Part shown: piece after piece, positions 11,393 through 24,607 of the stretch
How the letters are laid out: each line of letters opens with the position of its first letter
Numbering within the stretch: position 1 is the stretch's first letter
NCBI RefSeq assembly: GCF_046630445.1
Contig: NC_092341.1
Coordinates: forward strand, 4,776,001 to 4,840,000
From: Rutidosis leptorrhynchoides
Taxonomy: Eukaryota > Streptophyta > Magnoliopsida > Asterales > Asteraceae
Reading direction: 5' to 3'
Length of the DNA: 64,000 bases
Translations under genes and position numbers: made by a program
Notes under the pieces: generated by a model
Databases searched by the model: none
Told to the model about the DNA's origin: nothing
Seen by the model: only the letters and a program-made list of their open reading frames with translations

Positions 11393-12833
11393 CTACTGAT
11401 AAAAGGTATATAATATGCATGTCGTTGGAAAGCTGTCAAAAAATTAATAACTTTTCATTTAGAAATCGTGTGTTTTCGAGGAACGGATTAAAAGTTATGG
11501 TCAACTAAATTATAATTAACATTAATTGAAATTGCTTTTGAATCTGCAATTGATATTTAAACAACTTGTTTATAAGATTGATAAATTGAATTTTCAAATA
11601 TTACTAATCGAGAAAATGAATTTCTATATAAGGCACGTCTCGTCTTGTTGAACAATTGTCAAAGTTGACTGTCTTATCATGTTTTAAAGCTTTATAAACA
11701 CTATAATCTGATTTTTCAAGTATTGGAAAACTATATGAAAATCATGTTCGATTGCCATGATAATTCAAATATAATATAGCTCCTGAAATAAATAATATTT
11801 TGAGTTTGATAAACTATAAATTCGTTCAATTATCAAGACTTATACTATGTTAATAAACATGTATAGATTTAAAGATCATTTTGGGTCAGGTTGACTTTTG
11901 AGATGACTTTTGTTAACTTCTGCATGTCGGTCTCGAGCATTAGGATTGTGATACACTATGACCTGACCTAGCTTGATAAACATCTATTGACCAACATATA
12001 TTCTCTAGGTTGAGATCTATGGTTACTTTGCATTCCGAGTTTCGGTCACATTTCGATGAATGAATTTATGTACTGCTAAGGTGAGTTTCATTTGCTCCCT
12101 TTTTAATTGCTTTTGCAATCTATATTTTTGGGCTGAGAATACATGCACTTTATTTTAAACGCAATGGATACAAGTACATACTAAATTCTACATCGAGTTT
12201 GAACCAAAAATCCCTTAGCTTTGGTAACTAGTAGCTGCTGGTTATAAGAACTGGTGGGCACGAGTAGTTGTCTATAGATCCATAGGGCTTGACATCCCCG
12301 TCTGTTCCAGGTATAGAAACCTTAGCCTGAACTATAAAAGAGACGTATGCTATTTGAGGTTAGTACACGTTGGATTGCGTGTATTGTACATGTTGGTTGC
12401 ATGTATGTTAAAACAGGGGTATTTATTATAACGTTAAAGCTTAGTTACCAGGGTGCTCAATCTTGTAGAATATTTTGATAAACGTTTCTGGATGAAACAA
12501 CTGAAATTTGTGATCCACCTTTATATACGGATTATGCGCAACATTAAAACTATGAACTCACCAACCATTGTGTTGACACTTTTAAGCATGTTTATTCTCA
12601 GGTTCCTAGAAATCTTCCGCTGTTTGCTTATATGTGATACAAGCTATGTGCATGGAGTCATACATGCTTTATTCGAGAAAACGTTGCATTCACAAAATCA
12701 TCACTATGTATCTTAGTTTGACTGCATTATCAACGGATGTAGTATTGTAAACTATTAATTACGGTGATTGTCTATATGTAGAAATCATCAAACGTCAAAA
12801 ACCATGGAATTTGATATTCAGTTATGGTGTGCC

Positions 12834-13344
12834 TGTGATGACCCGGGAATTTCTGACCAAATTTAAACTTGAATCTTATATGGTTTCGACACGATAAGCA
12901 AAGTCTATAATGTTGAAGTCTCAAAACCTTTGAACTGTGTTCATGTATACATTTGACCTTTCACTAATCCCGATGATTCACGAATAATTATTTGTAAATA
13001 AATATGTATATATACATAAATGTATTATATATAATAATTTGATATTATAAATTATAATTTAAATATTTAAAAATTAAATATGTAAAATAAGATATAAAAT
13101 CATTATGTTGTACTTAAAATGAATTCATATATATATGTATGATTTCTATAGATAATTATTATAATATGTATATATGTAAGAATTTATTACTCAATGTAAG
13201 CTACTATATATATAATTATTAAATACTACATAATTAATAAATTGTATATATAAAGTGTAAATACAAGTTAAGAATATAGTCGATATAATAACCATGTTAT
13301 TACTTTCATTATAATACTAACACTAATATCAAAATCAATATCAG

Positions 13345-13428
<84 letters not shown>

Positions 13429-13461
13429 ATCGTAATCTAAATATTATCAGTTATTATAATT
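12834..13461 (+). repeat. EX 5' LTR, first segment
   Basis: It runs from the LTR start to the LINE target site. It is near-identical to 42698-43490 of the 3' LTR, apart from a 112-bp insertion there. It includes a (TA)n run at about 13347-13424; at the same place the 3' LTR has mixed TA/CA and (TAA)n repeats. Confidence 0.85.
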
Positions 13462-16105
13462 TTTATTTTTTATTATTTTTTTTTTCAAAGGCAAACTTAT
13501 ATTAACACATAAAAACTTACAATACAAAGGCAGGGAATATCCTAACCCGAAATACAACACAAGCCCATACAAGAACAAACAAAGATATGAAAACTAAACC
13601 ATAACAAGCCCATCATTCTTCCATTGCAAATCCCACTTCCTAGCAACAGTCATCACATTATTGGTAGCTTTCACTTTCAAACTACAGACTTTTAACTTAA
13701 TAAAGCTCTTCACTTCATTGCATACTTCATCCACACTTTTTATCACACCCCTAAAACATCTATTATTTCTTTCAATCAAGACCCAATATACCACTGCAGC
13801 AACTGCCATATTATTAACAATGCTCAAAATATTCTTATGAGCTTGAAACTTAGCCATTTCACAAATAATTTGATCCAAATCATTCTGCAATCCTCTTAAA
13901 ATCAGCAACTTTTTAATTTCTTCCCACACCTGCCTTGGAAAATCACATTCAAAAAATAAGTGCTTATGAGAATCTTCAACAGTATTGCAGAAAACACATT
14001 TAAACTCCTTTCAGGGTACCATTTCATCAGTCTATCTTGAGTAGTTAACCTTTTCTGCACAGCAAGCCAAAATATAAATGCATGCTTGGGAGTAATCTGA
14101 GGATACCAAACAACTTTATGCCATGAAACACATTCATCAACAGGTCTTAGATCTTTCCAAACTTGATTTGTAGAATATCTTTTTTGCTCATTTTGGTTAG
14201 ACATCCACCAGAAAACTCCATTTTGATCTTTAAAAATATGATCTTTAACTCTATCTCTCATAACAAGAAGTTGTTTCCAACCCCAACTATCATTTGAACC
14301 CTGCTTAATGTCCCAAAAGCTACTTCCTTTTAATTTGACAGTATTGACCCATTGCCACCAAATGGAGTCTTTTTGGGTCACAATTTTCCAGATTTGCTTA
14401 ACCAACAAAACTTCATTCCACTGTCTCAGAGGTTTAATCCCCAAGCCACCTTGACTTTTTGGTCTGCATATCAATTTCCAGGAAACTTTTGCTTTTCCAT
14501 TACTAGTTTGAGCTTGATTCCAAAGGAAATTCTTCATTAACTTCTCAATATCTTTGATAATAGCCTGAGGGATCAAATATACAGATGCCCAGTACACCTG
14601 CATGGAAGCTAAAACAGAACTAATAAGCTGTAATCTACCAGCATATGTCAGTTTCTTGTTTCTCCAGTTATGGACTTTATCTTTGACTTTATCAACAAGC
14701 ACTTTACAATCACTAACACCAAGCCTCTTTGCAAGTAAAGGCACACCAAGATACTTCATAAGCAGCTTTCCAACATTAAAAGGCAATAGGTCCAAAATTG
14801 CATTCTTTTCTGGAATAGACACACTTCCAAAAAATATGGTACTTTTTTGGAGATTAGGGAACAACCCTGAAACAGTACTAAACTCCTCCAATCCTTTCTT
14901 CATTACAAGCACAGATTTATAATCTCCTTTACACATCATAAGGAGGTCATCAGCAAAACACATATGAGATAACTTTATCTTCTTACATCCAAAATGATAC
15001 TTGAAATCTCTAGACTCTTTGATATGCTTAGCCATTATTAAAGTGAGAACTTCCATCACCAAAGTAAATAAGTAAGGAGACATAGGGTCACCTTGTCTCA
15101 AGCCTCTTCCACTTTTAAAAAAAAACCTGAATCTCTCCATTAATGCATACTGAAAAAGAAGCAGAAGTAACACATGTCATGACCCATTTGACCATTTTAG
15201 TATGAAATCCAAACTTCAAAAGGATCTGCTCTAAAAAATTCCAATTCATAGTATCATAGGCTTTCTGGATATCAATCTTCATAGCACACCTCTTAGGACC
15301 TCTTAATCTATTATATCCCTTTAATAATTCCTGTGTAAGCAGAATGTTGTCTTGAATGGATCTGTCAGGAACAAAAGCACTCTGATTGGCACTAACAATC
15401 TTCTGCAGGCTAGCTTTCATTCTATCTGTAACAATTTTACTTATGCCCTTATAAATCACATTGCAACATGCAATAGGCCTGAAATCAGACACTTTGTTAG
15501 GAGTATCTATTTTAGGAACAAGTGCAATTAAAGTGGCATTAATTTCACCCAACATCATGCCAGTATCAAAAAATTCTTTCACTGCAGTACAAACATCCTC
15601 TCCAATGATATTCCAAGCCTTTTTAAAGAAACCTGCAGTGTAGCCATCTGGCCCAGAAGCTTTATCAATGTCAATATCAAAATAGCCCTTTTAATCTCTT
15701 CATTAGTCACATTCCTAACCATGTACAAAGCTTCTTCATTAGACAGGACTTTAGTAAAAATATCTCCAACACTGTTTAAAGATTTCACATCATCTCCAGC
15801 ACTCAAAAATGTCCTAAAATGCTCAACAAACTTAATAGGAACATCATCCCCAAAAAACCTTTGCCCTTGTTCATCACAAATGCTATCTACTTTACTTTTA
15901 TTTCTTCTAGCTTTCAAAATGCTATGAAAATATTTAGAATTCTTATCACCATCCATAAGCCATTTCAACTTAACTTTTTGTCTCAGAATTTTAAATTCAT
16001 CATCCACAGCTTCTTTATAATCCTTAAGAACCTGAACAGCCTCAACCCTTAATTGTTGATCATGTGGATTTCTTTCCACAGCAGTTTGAGCTTGTTATTA
16101 TAATT
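13450..16105 (-). mobile_element. LINE insertion in the EX 5' LTR, TSD GTTATTATAATT
   Basis: The body is about 13462-16093. GTTATTATAATT flanks it at 13450-13461 and 16094-16105. Its 3' end (minus strand) has an A-rich tail (13462-13485). It is 5'-truncated within ORF2. The EX 3' LTR at about 43476-43492 shows the uninterrupted site, which confirms the borders. Confidence 0.9.
13594..16079 (-). pseudogene. LINE ORF2 (reverse transcriptase and zf-RVT), frameshifted
   Basis: ORF2 of plant L1-type LINEs encodes endonuclease and reverse transcriptase; here only RT and the downstream part remain. Sections in order are 16079-15579, 15582-15115, 15173-13902 and 13929-13594. RT motifs are clear: SDFRPIACCNVIYKGISKI, QSAFVPDRSIQDNILL, KAYDTMNW, GLRQGDPMSPYLF and the catalytic CFADDLLMM. 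The final section holds the zinc-binding CVFCNTVEDSHKHLFFEC type motif after a shift. Frameshifts lie near 15680 (one T lost), near 15120 (a homopolymer run) and near 14010. The catalytic FADD is intact, but the ORF cannot be translated whole. The endonuclease domain is absent through 5' truncation. Confidence 0.9.
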
Positions 16106-16381
16106 GTTATCATTATGTATTTGTATTATAATTATTGTTGGTATAACTATTATTTAGAATTATAAATATTATGATTATTATTATTATTTCCATTATGATT
16201 AAAAAAATAAATATTGATATTAATATTAATATCAGTACCACTAATATTACCATATAATATATATAAATATAAAGTTTAATATATTTAATTACTATTAAAA
16301 TCACTAATATTATTATTATCATTACCAATATCATTATTATTATAACTAGTAGTGAAATTATAATTTTAGTTATATGATTAA
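16094..16381 (+). repeat. EX 5' LTR, second segment
   Basis: This AT-rich piece between the LINE and E1 matches 43480-43772 of the 3' LTR. It ends with ATTAA (16377-16381), the left copy of the E1 target duplication. Confidence 0.85.
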
Positions 16382-19110
16382 TGTCATAACCCGTCCTTAA
16401 CCATAAGAACGCGTTAGATAACGTATGATTTCATTGCGAGGTATTGACCTCTATATGAGACATTTTTGAAAGAAAACTGCATATATTATACATTACAAAC
16501 CATAACCATTATTTTTGTTACAAACTTAAGACAATAAAAAGAAGATTAACGTTTAGCGATAATCTTCGACTTACAAACTTTACAAATGATGACAACAACA
16601 CGGTTTCTAGCATATTTTACAGTACAACATCTTGGATATGCAGTTTTATTTTTGACACAAACATGCGTACGCAAGATCCTGGTTAGATCCAACATGATGC
16701 AGCGGAAGCTTTAGAAATCACCTGAGAATAGACATGTTTAAAAAGGTCAACATAAAGTTGGTGAGATATAGGTTTAATGCCGGCTGCAATATATATATAG
16801 ACCACAAGATTTCGTATATAATCAGTTTAATAAAAGTATTCTAAGTGGTTGAGCACTCGGTAACCATACTTAACATTTTCACGTCGCATATTCCCTTTAA
16901 TATGAAATCTTACTACACCGTACCAAGTGTAGTCACAAAAACGAAGTACTGTGCAACCGTTGAATACTGGTCGTCCAGTCCGGTTGGGGTTGTCAGGCCC
17001 GATAGATCTATCAACAGGATTCGCGTTTACAATACCGCTGTAAATATTAGTTACCAAGCTACAGGGAAGTATGCCAGTGGTACAACTCAACGTAGAATAT
17101 ATTTTTCAGTTACTTGTGTCCATATCGTAAAACATAAAATACATGTATTCTCATCCCGAAATATTTAGAGTTTAAAAGTGGGACTATATACTCACACTTG
17201 TCTTGATGATATATATAATTTGACTCGGTCTTCCGGTTGATATCACGGACCTATCCATATATAATATATCAATATGTTTTCATTTTAAACAAACGTTACA
17301 TATATATATATACTTGTTATACTTTTAATACTTTGAATATTTCCTTAGTCCGAAGTTAGCAGTCCGATGTTAGTAATTCAATTTTAATGGTTCATTTTTA
17401 GATGTTTAATATACCCGCAATGAAATAAATAAAACCCCCAACAAAATAAATAAAACCCCATCGTATATGTATTGGTCGAGATTAATCTTGACCCATGGTA
17501 CCGGTGTTGTCAAATGACGTGTTGCGTACAATCATGGGATCTTATGATTAATCTTCTCGTGTTGTTTACGGGTGATCCTGAACCATATAAAATTGAATTA
17601 TAAGTACATATATATAAAATATCATGTTATCTTAGAAGTATGTGATTTTATGTAAATTTTTCCAATGAATCCCGAAGTCATTTAAGCCTTGGATAACCAA
17701 TTTTGTTTCGGTCATAGTTTCTTCGTTACAAGTCCGTTTTCGTTGATTCAACTTGCCATCTCCTTGGATCGAGTCCCTCTTTAAGACTATGAACTGTAAA
17801 TACCTTAGTTTGTATTCAAAATCACACGGCATAGGTCAAACTTTAGTGAAACTTATGAAGTTAATCATTTTCGTTACAACAAAATCATTTAATGACCATT
17901 TTTCTAAAAATACTTATACTTTGAAAAACCAAGTTTTACCTTGTTAAATTAGCATATACATAAGTTATATTACAGGTCTTGAAGTATTTTAAAAGTTAAG
18001 TTAGAAGGATCTATTTAGTTTGCAAACAAGTTTGAAAACATTCAAACTATGTTCTTGTTGTTAAACTTGTATACCACAAAATATGATAGCTATATATATA
18101 TGAATCGAATAAGGTTATGAACATATATTCTACCTCAAGTTCCTTGGATGAAGTTGCTGTAAAAGAGAAGTAAGAAGCTAGAATCAAAAGGGTGATAGAA
18201 GTGGATGAAAGATTGGAAGTAAGTTGGTGTTCTTGGAGGGTTTTCTTGAAGTGTTTTTGTATGGTTTTCTTATGGTGTTTTAGTAGTGTTTTTGAAGCTA
18301 GATCTTCATAGATGTGAGCTGAGATGATTAAGGGGTTTAAGGGTTATGGAAGAGTGTGTGTTTTGCTATAAAAATGGAAGAGAAAGTTGAATCAAAGTGA
18401 TGATACATGAGGCTCCTTAAAAACGTGTTCTTAAGGTAGACATGGACAAAATTTAGTTTGTTATCTTATGTAATTAGTCAATAAGCTTCCAAAAGTAATT
18501 ACCTAGCCCTCATGGCATGAATAATGGCTGGTTAGGTGGTGATTTTGATGTGTATTTACTATTAGTAAATACGTATAGGAGCTTGGTATGATACGAGTAC
18601 AAATACTCTAGGTATACGTATAGAAATTTTGTGAAAAATGGAATGAGGATTCAAATATAGCTATCTTTGGTGAATACACTTATATGATTTTATGTATTTA
18701 AGTCTTTAAAAGTGATTAAATACATTACTTATACAATATATGTATAAACATTATATGTCTTAAGTATTTATGTCAAATAACGTTACGTATAGTTATCGTT
18801 TTGAAAACTTAAGTTAGTAGTTTCAAAATACACATATAACTTGTTGTTATTAATACAAAATGAGATATTAAAACATTTATTAATCATGTTAAATATGTAT
18901 ATATACATTTATATACACAAACGTATAATTATCATATATTGTATAGTTCGTGATATCATCGGTCAAACTAGACGGTCAAACGTTGTGTAAAACTCTTTTC
19001 GGAAATATCAGTCTCGACAATTTGGATTGCTTATCATGTTGGCAAGGTTTAATTTATGTAAATATTAATCTTATAAGTATAGTATGATCGAAAAAATGCG
19101 GGTCGTTACA
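16382..19110 (-). repeat. E1 3' LTR
   Basis: On the + strand it begins TGTCATAACCCGTCC and ends GCGGGTCGTTACA. The two ends are themselves an imperfect inverted repeat of about 12 bases. Frames that are open in both LTR copies (for example 16845-17168) are antisense and I do not treat them as genes. Confidence 0.92.
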
Positions 19111-19146
19111 TTACCTCCCCGTTAAATAAATTTCGTCCCGAAATTT
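19111..19146 (-). promoter_or_regulatory. E1 polypurine tract and preceding hairpin
   Basis: In sense orientation the hairpin AAATTTCG-GGA-CGAAATTT (19146-19128) is followed by AACGGGGAGGTAA (19123-19111) directly before the 3' LTR. The purine-rich part is the plus-strand primer. The hairpin also occurs before the PPT of EX and EW. Confidence 0.8.
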
Positions 19147-19157
19147 TAAAATTGTAC

Positions 19158-22100
19158 CTATTTTGCGTCATCAAGAAACAAGTGTGGATACTTTTGCTTC
19201 ATCTGATCCTCTCGTTCCCAAGTAAACTCGGGACCTCTTCTAGCATTCCAACGAACCTTAACAATCGGTATATTGCTCTGTTTGAGCTGTTTAACTTCAC
19301 GGTCCATGATTTCGATTGGTTCTTCGACAAATTGTAGTTTCTCGTCGACATGGATTTCTTCGAGAGGAATGGTAAGGTCTTCCTTTACAAGACACTTCTT
19401 AAGGTTTGAGACGTGAAAGGTATTATGTACTCCAGCGAGTTGTTGCGGTAACTCGAGTCGATAAGCTACCGGTCCAATGCGTTCGATGATCTTAAACGGG
19501 CCTACGTACCTTGGGTTCAGTTTACCCCTTTTGCCGAAACGTATTACACCTTTCCAAGGTGACACCTTTAACATAACCATGTCCCCGACCTGAAACTCTA
19601 ATGGTTTCCTTCGGACATCGGCGTAGCTCTTTTGGCGACTACGGGCTGTTTTCAATCTCTCCTTGATTTGTACTATCTTCTCGGTCGTTTCGTGTATGAT
19701 CTCGGGACCAGTTAAATACCGATCTCCTACTTCAGTCCAACAGATAGGAGATCTACACTTCCTTCCATACAATGCTTCGAATGGTGCAGCTCCAATGCTC
19801 GCATGATAACTATTATTATACGAGAATTCTGCTAACGGTAGATACTTATCCCATCCGTTTCCAAAATCGATCACACATGCCCTGAGCATATCTTCAAGAG
19901 TCTGAATTGTTCTTTCACTCTACCCGTCGGTCTGCGGATGATATGCGGTACTCATATCCAAACGAGTTCCTAGTGCCTCCTGTAGTGATTGCCAGAATTT
20001 TGAGGTAAATCTACTATCACGATCGGATATAATGGAAATAGGTATTCCATGCCTTGAAACAACTTCCTTTATATACAATCGTAATAGTTTCTCCATTCTA
20101 TCCGTTTCCTTTATAGGTAAGAAATGTGCAGACTTGGTGAGACGATCAACAATCACCCAAATGGTGTCGTATCCCCAGGCAGTCTTTGGTAACTTCGTGA
20201 TGAAATCCATGGTAATACCGTCCCATTTCCATTCTGGAATTTCTGGTTGTTGAAGTAACCCTGACGGCTTCTGGTGTTCTGCTTTGACTTTGGAACAAGT
20301 TAAACATTCCCCAACATATGTTGCAACGTCTGTTTTTAAATTAGGCCACCAATAACGTGTCTTAAGATCTTGATACATTTTTCCAACTCCAGGATGTATC
20401 GAGTATCTTGTCTTATGTGCCTCGTTCAATATCAACTTCCTTAATCCACCCAACTTCGGTACCCAAATACGATTTGCAAAATATCGAATTCCATCTTCCC
20501 GCATAATGAGTTGCTTCTCATACTTCTTCATTATTTCATTTCCTACATTTTCTTTAGTAAGTGCTTCTCGTTGAACTTCTTTGATTTGTGAGTTGAGATT
20601 CATGCGAATTTTTATATTCATTGCTCGAACTCGAATTGGTTCTCGTTCCTTTCTGCTTAAAGCATCGGCCACCACGTTCGCCTTTCCGGGATGATAACGA
20701 ATTTCACAATCATAGTCGTTTATTAACTCGACCCACCTACGTTGCCTCATGTTCAATTGTTTCTGATCAAAAATATGTTGAAGGCTTTTATGATCAGTAA
20801 ACACAGTGAATTTAACCCCATACAAGTAGTGTCTCCACATCTTCAATGCAAACACGACTGCTCCCAATTCTAGATCATGCGTCGTATAATTTCGCTCGTG
20901 AATCTTCAATTGTCTTGATGCAAATGCAATAACTTTCTTCCGTTGCATAAGAACACAACCAAAACCTTGTCGCGAAGCGTCACAATATATTTCAAAATCA
21001 TTGTTCCCTTCTGGTAACGATAAAATAGGCGCCGTAGTTAACTTCTTCTTCAGTAATTGAAATGCGTTCTCCTGCTCCGAGGTCCATTCGTATTTCTTCC
21101 CTTTTTGTGTTAATGCTGTCAACGGCTTAGCTATTCGGGAAAAATCTTGAATAAACCTTCTATAATAACCGGCTAAACCCAAAAATTGGCGTATCTGCGT
21201 TGGTGTCTTAGGAGTCTCCCATTTTTCAATAGCTTCAGTTTTTGCTGGATCAACCTGAATTCCTTCGCTATTAACAACGTGACCAAGAAATTGCACTTCT
21301 TTCAACCAGAAAGCACACTTAGAAAATTTAGCATAAAGTTGTTCTTTTCTCAACAACTCCAGTATCAACCTTAAATGCTCTTCATGCTCTTGCGCACTCT
21401 TGGAATAGATAAGAATATCATCAATGAAAACGATAACAAACTTATCTAAATACGGACTACAAACTCGATTCATGAGGTCCATGAATACAGCTGGCGCATT
21501 TGTCAACCCAAACGGCATGACCAAAAATTCGTAATGACCATAACGTGTCCGAAAAGCAGTTTTCGGAATGTCCTCTTCTTTGACGCGTAGTTGATGATAG
21601 CCCGATCTTAAGTCGATTTTTGAATAAACACATGATCCTTGCAATTGATCAAATAAGTCATCAATTCTCGGTAGTGGATACCGATTCTTGATAGTTAACT
21701 TATTTAATTCACGATAGTCTATACACATCCTAAAAGATCCATCTTTCTTCTTAACAAACAAAATTGGAGCTCCCCACGGTGAAGTACTCGGTCGTATGAA
21801 TCCACGGTCCAATAATTCTTTTAACTGACTTTGAAGTTCTTTTAATTCGGACGGTGCAAGTCTATATGGCGCACGAGCCACTGGTGCAGCTCCTGGTACT
21901 AAATCTATTTGAAATTCTACCGATCTAAATGGAGGTAATCCCGGCAATTCTTCCGGAAAAACTTCAGGAAAATCTCTTGCCACAGGCACGTCGTTGATGC
22001 ACTTTTCTTTCTTTTCGACTTTATTAACATGTGCTAAAATAGCGTAACATCCCTTTTCTAAACACTTCTTGGCTTTCAAACAGCTAATGAGTTTTAGCTT

Positions 22101-23576
22101 TGACTTACCCTTCTCTCCATAAATCATCACCGGTATTTTGTCCTTACCAGGAATACGAATTGCCTTCTTGGCACAAACAACTTCCGCTCCTATTTTGGAC
22201 ATCCAGTCCATGCCGACTATTACATCAAAACCTCCTAATTCTACGGGTATTAAGTCGATTTTAAACGTTTCTCCGGCTAGATTTATTTCACAACCACGAC
22301 AAATTTTATCGGCTTTAATTAGTTTACCATTAGCTAACTCAATCAAGTACTTAGCATCTAGAGGTACTGATGAACAATTCAATTTAGTGTAAAAATTTAT
22401 ACACACGTAACTTCTATCGGCGCCAGTATCAAATAAAATAGATGCTGATAAGTTATTAATGGTAAACGTACCCGTAACAAGCTCCGGGTCTTCTCGTGCC
22501 TCTCTAGCATTAATAACAAACGCTCTTCCACGTGCAGGTCCGCCATTCTGATTCGGGCACTGGCTCTTATAATGACCTTGTTTTCCACACCCAAAACAAG
22601 TAATGTTAGCCAAAGCAGTTCTGTTTGCGTTGGTGGCAGGAGTCTTGTTACCATTTGCATTTGTAACGAGAGCCTTACAATCTTCAGCAAGATGTCCCTG
22701 TCGATTGCATTTGGTGCACAACACACTACAGTAACCAAAATGATGTTTGTGACAACGGTTGCATAAAGGACTTTGTCCTTTGTAACCAAAACCTGAACCG
22801 CTACCCGCACCTTTCGTGGTTTCTTGTTTCTTATAAGGTTGTTGTTGGTTACCTCGATCATAACCTCCATTCCACTTTTTCTTGTTCCCCAATACCTTCA
22901 CCTCAGTATTGAATGCTTTCTTGTCCAAAATGACCTGATCCATTAGCTCGTTCGCCATGGTTATAGCTTCATGAATTGTCTTAGGTTTCGACGCCGTAAC
23001 GTTTGCCTTGACCTTTTTGGGCAAACCACCTTTGTACATTTCAATCTTCCGTGCTTCGGTTGGAACCAATTCAGGACATAGTAAAACTAATTCCATAAAT
23101 CGCTGGTTGTAGTTGGTGATTTCAGTACCAACCACCTTCAAACTTCGTAACTCATCTTCTAACTTAATAACCTCATTCCTTGGACAATACTCGGTGATTA
23201 TCATTGCTTTGAATTCTTCCCATGGAGTATCATAAGCTACATCTCCTCCTACCGCCTTCACATAATTCTTCCACCATGTGAGTGCACTATCTTGTAAAGT
23301 GCACGATGCATACTTGGTCATGTCTTTTTCATCACAACCGCTGATTTTGAACACCGTCTCCATCTTTTCTATCCATCGGGTTAAACCGATAGGTCCTTCC
23401 GTTCCACTGAATGATGAAGGTTTGCAAGCTTGAAACGTCTTGTAGGAGCATCCTACACGAGGATTTGGATTAACTGCAGTAGCTCTTGCAGCTTCGACCC
23501 ATAGCATTCTATCGTTGACTCGCTGGTTGATGAAGTTCTCGACTTCTTGTTCCGTCATTCGGTTCAATCGCGCCAT
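19158..23576 (-). pseudogene. E1 gag-pol polyprotein with a single amber stop
   Basis: Gag: retrotransposon gag domain about residues 45-215, then a Cys/His cluster (C272, C275, H279, C283) and two CCHC knuckles (287-300 and 327-340). Protease: active DTG at 383-385 ([11 protein letters not shown]). Reverse transcriptase: about 560-740 with FIDD at 717-720. RNase H: D866, E903, D928. Integrase: HHCC zinc site (H1054, H1061, C1091, C1094), catalytic D1124 and D1185. A TAG at 19922-19920 (codon 1219, probably from CAG) lies two codons before the third catalytic residue, a Glu at about 1221. The same frame then runs on to 19158, with the integrase C-terminal part and a chromodomain-like end ([19 protein letters not shown], then YPHLF). 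Gag and pol share one frame with no shift. One base change is the only defect I see, so the copy was active until recently. Confidence 0.93.
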
Positions 23577-23721
23577 TTCCTAATGAAAGAAAATAATTAT
23601 TCACATGGATTATTATAGATGTAGTATGTATTTATAGTACATTTATAGCTTGTTAATAATATGAACCAGGTATTATTATAAAAGCCTTTTCTTCTTATTA
23701 GCGTTTTATAATTATATCTTG

Positions 23722-23740
23722 GGTAGTACCTACCCGTTAA
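23722..23740 (-). promoter_or_regulatory. internal PPT-like sequence between ORF0 and gag of E1
   Basis: In sense orientation it reads TTAACGGGTAGGTACTACC, close to the 3' PPT of these elements. Equivalent copies occur downstream of ORF0 in EX (39772-39791) and EW (about 54535-54553). It may act like a central polypurine tract; that is inference. Confidence 0.55.
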
Positions 23741-23936
23741 TGTTCATACTTAATAGCTTAGTACAGAATCAATTACTACAATCTAAATAATACTTAACCA
23801 TGGAAAATTATTGCATTTCATACTTCGCTATTTTACATATGCTTATCTTACATCAAACTTTAAGCAAACCACACTAATAATATTATACAAAACATTATAT
23901 GATTCCATGGCTTAATACGGCAGTGCATCGTTCGGT

Positions 23937-24407
23937 CTATTTTCTAGGGCGTTTAGTTCCAATGAATGGCCTAACGCTTATCCTAGCTGTCTGCCTACGT
24001 TTTGGCTGAGGAGCCGAAGAACTAGATGCGGGGATAGCACTAATAGGAATAGCGGGAATAGGGGTGGTAGTGTTGAGTGGAATTGGTGCTACGTCATTCT
24101 CACTAAGTTCGGGATTTGAATTTTCTAATTCATTCGCTTTTCGTTTCTTTCCTTGATCGAATTTTTCTTTCGTAATTTCTAGTATTTCTTCCTCGGGTTC
24201 ACTTTCTTCTTCGGGTTCACTTTCCTCTTCGGGTTCACTTTCCTCCTCGGGTTCACTTTCCGATATTTCTATAGTTGGTTCATCTGGAAATTGTGAGTCT
24301 TCCCCAAAAATACCATTTTCGTCATCGGATATGTTAATGACTGAAACACAATCTGAAGATTCTGATTCGGAGTCGCTGAATGTGATAATAAGTTTCGAGC
24401 CCGACAT
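23937..24407 (-). CDS. E1 extra ORF upstream of gag: acidic/basic nuclear-type protein
   Basis: The 156-residue ORF lies between the primer site and gag. Its N-terminus is rich in Ser and Asp/Glu (FSDSESESSD, then NISDDENG). Residues about 50-75 hold four copies of a six-residue SEPEEE repeat. The remainder is basic, with KKRKANE and a C-terminal KRRQTARISVRP and KRPRK that look like nuclear localisation signals. I recognise no enzyme or known domain. A separate ORF before gag is not standard in chromoviruses. An acidic tract plus NLS suggests a histone- or chromatin-binding role, which is only a guess. It occupies the same place as ORF0 in EX, EW and EY, but similarity to them is limited to the Ser/Asp-rich start. 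Confidence 0.7.
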   Translation of the reverse strand: MSGSKLIITFSDSESESSDCVSVINISDDENGIFGEDSQFPDEPTIEISESEPEEESEPEEESEPEEESEPEEEILEITKEKFDQGKKRKANELENSNPELSENDVAPIPLNTTTPIPAIPISAIPASSSSAPQPKRRQTARISVRPFIGTKRPRK

Positions 24408-24479
24408 CTATCACACAACAACTAACCCATTAGTACTTACATAATATTTACATATGAATTTTTAACCAACAGTGATAAG

Positions 24480-24605
24480 CAATGGTTTTTTTTTTTTTAA
24501 AATCAAACCCGGTCAAAGTCCAGACTTACTAATGTATCCTAACGACTTATCGGTTTAGACACACTAATGCAAACCTGGTTCGCTAAGACCACCGCTCTGA
24601 TACCA
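24480..24605 (-). promoter_or_regulatory. E1 primer binding site and leader
   Basis: TGGTATCAGAGC at 24605-24594 (sense) is complementary to the 3' end of initiator tRNA-Met. The bases that follow (GGTGGTCTTAGCGAACCAGG, ATTAGTGTGTCTAA, then AGTCTGGACTTTGACC) recur in EX, EW and, less strictly, EY. The region is a candidate packaging signal. Confidence 0.8.
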
Positions 24606-24607
24606 CA

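Noticed and set aside
16845-17168. 107-residue antisense ORF kept in both E1 LTRs and partly in the solo LTR (9736-9960)
   Set aside because: The identity follows from near-identical LTRs; in EX the frame is broken, and the opposite strand is equally open. A structural constraint is more likely than coding.
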